17,397 nt of DNA from Pseudoxanthomonas suwonensis (lineage in GTDB: Bacteria > Pseudomonadota > Gammaproteobacteria > Xanthomonadales > Xanthomonadaceae). The stretch is from contig QFNC01000050.1 in NCBI GenBank assembly GCA_003240695.1, positions 1-17,397 of the forward strand, given 5' to 3'. This document shows, piece after piece, positions 14,731 to 17,397 of this stretch. Position numbers and translations under genes: made by a program. The notes beneath the pieces were generated by a model. The model was not told where the DNA came from. It saw only the letters and a list, made by a program, of their open reading frames with translations, and made no database searches. Positions within the stretch are counted from its first letter, which is position 1; every line of letters starts with the position of its first letter.

Positions 14731-16393
14731 GTCGTCCACGTCCACACCGACGCAGGGCCCCGACGACCCGCTGCTGTCGGTGCGCGATCTGCGGGTGGTG
14801 TTCGGCACCCCGACCGGTGAGCTCGAAGCTGTACGAGGAGTCAGCTTCGACATCTCGCGCGGTGAGACCCTGGCGATCGTCGGAGAATCCGGGTCCGGCA
14901 AGTCCACTGTCGCTTCCAGCATCAACCGCTTGCTCGCGGAAAACGGCCGCATCGCCGGCGGGAGCATCGAGTTTGACGGTCGAGATCTGGTGACGCTGCA
15001 GGAGAAGGAGATGGTGCCGCTTCGCGGTGCCGGGATCGGCCTGGTCCCGCAGGATCCGATGTCCAACCTCAATCCCGTCCACCGGGTCGGCTCCCAGATC
15101 CTCGAAGCTCTGGAAGTCCACGGTCTGGCCTCCGGTCGGAAGGGGAAGAGGGCCGTGATCGAGCTGCTGGAAGGCGTCGGAATCGCTGACGCAGAGCAGA
15201 GGTACGACCAGTATCCGCACGAGTTCTCGGGTGGCATGAGGCAGCGTGTCCTGATCGCGATGGGACTCGCATGTGAACCCCGGCTCCTCATCGCTGATGA
15301 ACCGACGAGTGCCCTCGATGTGACCGTCCAGCGGCGCATCCTGGACACGCTCGCCGACCGAACCCGGGAGCTCGGCACCACCGTTCTGCTGATCACCCAT
15401 GACCTCGCGCTCGCGGCTGAACGAGCTGACCGCGTACTGGTCATGTACCGCGGTGAGATCGTCGAGTCGGGACCTGCTGCTCAGATCCTCCAGAACCCTC
15501 AGCATTCGTACACCCAGCGGTTGGTGGGCGCCGCCCCCAGCCTCTCCTCCGAGCCCCTGATCGCCCCGCAGGAACGCGCTGAGCCGGGTCACCAGGAGGA
15601 GTCTCGAGTCCTGGTGGAGGTCGCCGACGTCGGGAAGAGCTACAGGCTTAGGGGAGCTGCGCGTCGGGAGTCCCTGTGGGCGGCTCGTGATGTGTCCTTC
15701 AGTATCTCCGCTGGTCAGACGGTGGCGATCGTGGGGGAGTCAGGCTCGGGCAAGTCGACGACAGCTAAGTTGCTGCTGGGTCTGGAACCGGTGACAGAGG
15801 GATCCATTCGGATGGGCGAGCGTGATGTCACCACCATGCGTAGTCGCGAGCTGTTCGCCATGAGGCGGCGTGTGCAACCGGTCTTCCAGAACCCTTACGC
15901 CTCTCTCGACCCGCGCTACACGATCGCGCGCTCCATTGCCGAACCCTTGGAGGTCCACGCGGTGGGGGACGCCAAGTCGCGGCGGTCCCGGGCCAGAGAA
16001 CTGCTGGAGCTGGTGGCCCTTCCACCCGAACACGCGGAGCGCCTCCCTCATGAACTCTCCGGTGGGCAGCGTCAGCGCGTCGCCATCGCACGTGCACTGG
16101 CCCTGGAGCCGGAGCTGGTGGTGCTTGACGAGGCGGTCTCCGCTCTCGATGTGATCGTCCAGCAGCAGATCCTTGAACTGCTCGTCGACCTGCAGCAGCG
16201 CCTCGGACTCAGCTACCTGTTCATCAGCCACGACCTGGCGGTGGTCAACCAGATCTCCCACATGGTCCACGTGATGCAGCGTGGACGGATCGTCGAGTCG
16301 GGTACGCCGGCGCAGATCTTCACACGTCCGAAGGAGCCGTACACGCGCGAACTGATCGCGGCGATCCCAGGCACGCAGTTCGACGCTGCGTGA
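14720..16393 (+). CDS. fused double ABC ATPase (DppD-DppF/YejF type)
   Basis: 557 residues from ATG 14720, with GGAGGAGG at 14703-14710. Two complete nucleotide-binding domains lie in tandem. Domain 1 has Walker A GESGSGKST at 55-63, the signature FSGGMRQR at 169-176, and Walker B LLIADEP around 189-195. Domain 2 has Walker A at 339-347, LSGGQRQR at 446-453, and Walker B LVVLDEAVSALD with DE at 470-471. Each domain ends with the oligopeptide-type C-terminal stretch (SYTQRLVGAAPSL; PYTRELIAAIP). It powers the two permeases; the fusion replaces separate D and F subunits, as in YejF. It is the last gene of the operon and is translated from a start inside the hydrolase gene. The frame is open upstream to 14609, but that part is hydrolase sequence in another frame. 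Confidence 0.93.
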   Translation: MNVESSTSTPTQGPDDPLLSVRDLRVVFGTPTGELEAVRGVSFDISRGETLAIVGESGSGKSTVASSINRLLAENGRIAGGSIEFDGRDLVTLQEKEMVPLRGAGIGLVPQDPMSNLNPVHRVGSQILEALEVHGLASGRKGKRAVIELLEGVGIADAEQRYDQYPHEFSGGMRQRVLIAMGLACEPRLLIADEPTSALDVTVQRRILDTLADRTRELGTTVLLITHDLALAAERADRVLVMYRGEIVESGPAAQILQNPQHSYTQRLVGAAPSLSSEPLIAPQERAEPGHQEESRVLVEVADVGKSYRLRGAARRESLWAARDVSFSISAGQTVAIVGESGSGKSTTAKLLLGLEPVTEGSIRMGERDVTTMRSRELFAMRRRVQPVFQNPYASLDPRYTIARSIAEPLEVHAVGDAKSRRSRARELLELVALPPEHAERLPHELSGGQRQRVAIARALALEPELVVLDEAVSALDVIVQQQILELLVDLQQRLGLSYLFISHDLAVVNQISHMVHVMQRGRIVESGTPAQIFTRPKEPYTRELIAAIPGTQFDAA

Positions 16394-16484
16394 CGTCAGC
16401 TGCTCTCCGGAGCGGAACTGTGCCTGGGGAGGGTGCCTGGAGAGGGCCCGAAGACAGGTGTCCCATGGGGCTGCTGACAGTGGC

Positions 16485-16568
16485 GTCACCCAGGCTGCGC
16501 CGTCGCCCTGGCTGGGGGCGACCGAGCCGTGGGGTGACTGGGTTGCGCCGTCGCCCGGGCTGAGGGCG
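16485..16568. repeat. GC-rich direct repeats and nested hairpin between convergent genes
   Basis: Two 28-base direct copies (16493-16520 and 16541-16568) match at 25 of 28 positions by my alignment. Copy one forms a stem GTCGCCC (16502-16508) with GGGCGAC (16516-16522) around a 7-base loop. An outer stem, GTCACCC (16485-16491) with GGGTGAC (16532-16538), encloses it. The tract lies between the ends of the ATPase gene and the convergent NADH dehydrogenase gene, so it may act as a bidirectional terminator. No T-tract is present. Confidence 0.45.
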
Positions 16569-16577
16569 GGCGGAGGC

Positions 16578-17397
16578 TCAGCCCCGTGCGCCCTCGCCGA
16601 ACTTGCGCTTCGGCGCCTGTTCCTCGAACGCCCGGACCGCCCCCAGGGAGTCCACCTCACCCACCACCGGGTTCGGCTGGTGCGTGCGGCGGGTGCCCCC
16701 GTACAGCGAGAGCAGGTTCATGGAGACCGCCCGCTGGTTGCGGTGCCCCAGCAGCTGGCCCACGTGCACGGCCAGCCACGCCGCCCAGCCCACCGAGCCG
16801 GACAGGTCCGGGAAGTGGGGGATCTCGGCGATCGCGGCATGACGGCCGATCGTCGCCATGGTGCCGGGGTTGCGGTAGCGGAACGGGGTGCGGGGCTTGC
16901 CGGACACCTCGGCTGCGATCATCTTGGCCACGTGCTTGCCCTGCTCCACCGCGGGGCGGGCCAGCTGCGGCAGGGCGTTCTCGCCGCCGCCCATGTCCCC
17001 GGCCGCGTACACGCCGGGATGGCCCACCACCTGCAGGTGCTCGTCCACCGCGATGCGGCCGCGGTTGTCCTGCGGCAGGCCCCATTCGGCCACCTCGTCG
17101 GGGATGCCCACCCCTGCGGCCCAGATGGTGATGTCGGCCTCGAGCACACGGTCGTCGGCCAGGCGCACGAAGTCGTAGCCCACCTCCTCCACGCCCTGCC
17201 CCATGGCCAGGGTGACACCGCGCTCCTCCAGTTCCTTGGCGGCGTACTGGCGGAAGCTGGGGCGGAACTCCTTGATCAGCTCCTCGCCGCGCTGGATGAG
17301 GGTGATCTGCAGGGTGCCCGGGTCCATCTCCGGGTACAGGATGTCCAGCTCCTGCTTGCGGAAGTCGGCCAGGGCCCCGGCGATCTCCACGCCGGTG
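16578..17397 (-). CDS. ndh: type II NADH dehydrogenase (NDH-2), C-terminal part
   Basis: Partial: the N-terminus lies beyond the right edge of the window. The minus-strand frame is open to base 17396 and begins TGVEIAGALADF, the second half of the pyridine-nucleotide Rossmann motif of NDH-2 flavoproteins. It continues with LIQRGEELIKEFRPSFRQYAAKELEERGV, ITIWAAGVG, the FAD-contacting GHPGVYAAGDMGGGENALPQLARPAVEQGKHVA, FRYRNPGTMATIGRHAAIAEI, and a C-terminal amphipathic or membrane-docking region (VGWAAWLAVHVGQLLGHRNQ). The enzyme passes electrons from NADH to menaquinone on the inner face of the membrane without pumping protons. Codon GC content returns to the high level of the left part of the window, and it is convergent with the transporter operon, so it is a separate unit. 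The internal GTG at 17390 is not the real start. Confidence 0.92.
   Translation of the reverse strand, partial: TGVEIAGALADFRKQELDILYPEMDPGTLQITLIQRGEELIKEFRPSFRQYAAKELEERGVTLAMGQGVEEVGYDFVRLADDRVLEADITIWAAGVGIPDEVAEWGLPQDNRGRIAVDEHLQVVGHPGVYAAGDMGGGENALPQLARPAVEQGKHVAKMIAAEVSGKPRTPFRYRNPGTMATIGRHAAIAEIPHFPDLSGSVGWAAWLAVHVGQLLGHRNQRAVSMNLLSLYGGTRRTHQPNPVVGEVDSLGAVRAFEEQAPKRKFGEGARG

Noticed and set aside
16121..16140. Walker B of the second ATPase domain reads DEAVSALD instead of DEP.
   Set aside because: DEAVSALD is common in OppF/DppF-type domains and keeps the catalytic Glu, so it is not a defect.

Overview
The window is high-GC DNA from a Gram-positive actinobacterium. GTG and TTG starts, stop/start overlaps (ATGA, GTGA), a CtaG/DUF2243 pair, a moxR-DUF58-transglutaminase cluster and a surface protein ending in an LAxTG-type sorting signal all point to Actinomycetota. 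Micrococcales (a Brachybacterium/Dermabacteraceae-like genome) is my guess, not something proved here.

Layout: (1) 2-1606, plus strand: the 3' end of a YihY/BrkB-type membrane protein, a DUF2243 membrane protein and a CtaG-like cytochrome oxidase assembly protein. (2) 1717-2940, minus strand: a secreted, sortase-anchored protein with a long Pro/Glu/Asp hexad repeat. (3) 3074-7804, plus strand: a moxR - DUF58 - transglutaminase (TgpA-like) operon. Both moxR and the transglutaminase gene lack a short internal segment in their most conserved core and change frame at that point; the DUF58 gene between them is intact. (4) 7906-8820, minus strand: an RpiR/MurR-type regulator. (5) 8961-16393, plus strand: an operon of a lipoprotein binding protein, two Dpp-type permeases, anhydro-MurNAc kinase (AnmK), a beta-lactamase-fold hydrolase without a signal peptide, and a fused double ABC ATPase. 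(6) 16578-17397, minus strand: the C-terminal part of a type II NADH dehydrogenase.

The most interesting unit is 7906-16393. I read it as a muropeptide or anhydro-muropeptide scavenging system. The lipoprotein would bind the ligand outside, the ABC transporter would import it, the cytosolic serine hydrolase would remove the stem peptide, AnmK would turn 1,6-anhydroMurNAc into MurNAc-6-phosphate, and the SIS-domain regulator would sense a sugar phosphate and act on an operator-like dyad over the -35 box. The family assignments come from motifs visible in the sequence. The substrate and the order of steps are inference. MurQ and NagZ, which would be expected partners, are not in the window.

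This block also looks less GC-rich than its flanks in rows I counted by hand. All gaps between genes are under 200 bases; they hold the promoter/operator region at 8821-8960 and possible hairpins at 1686-1700 and 16485-16568.
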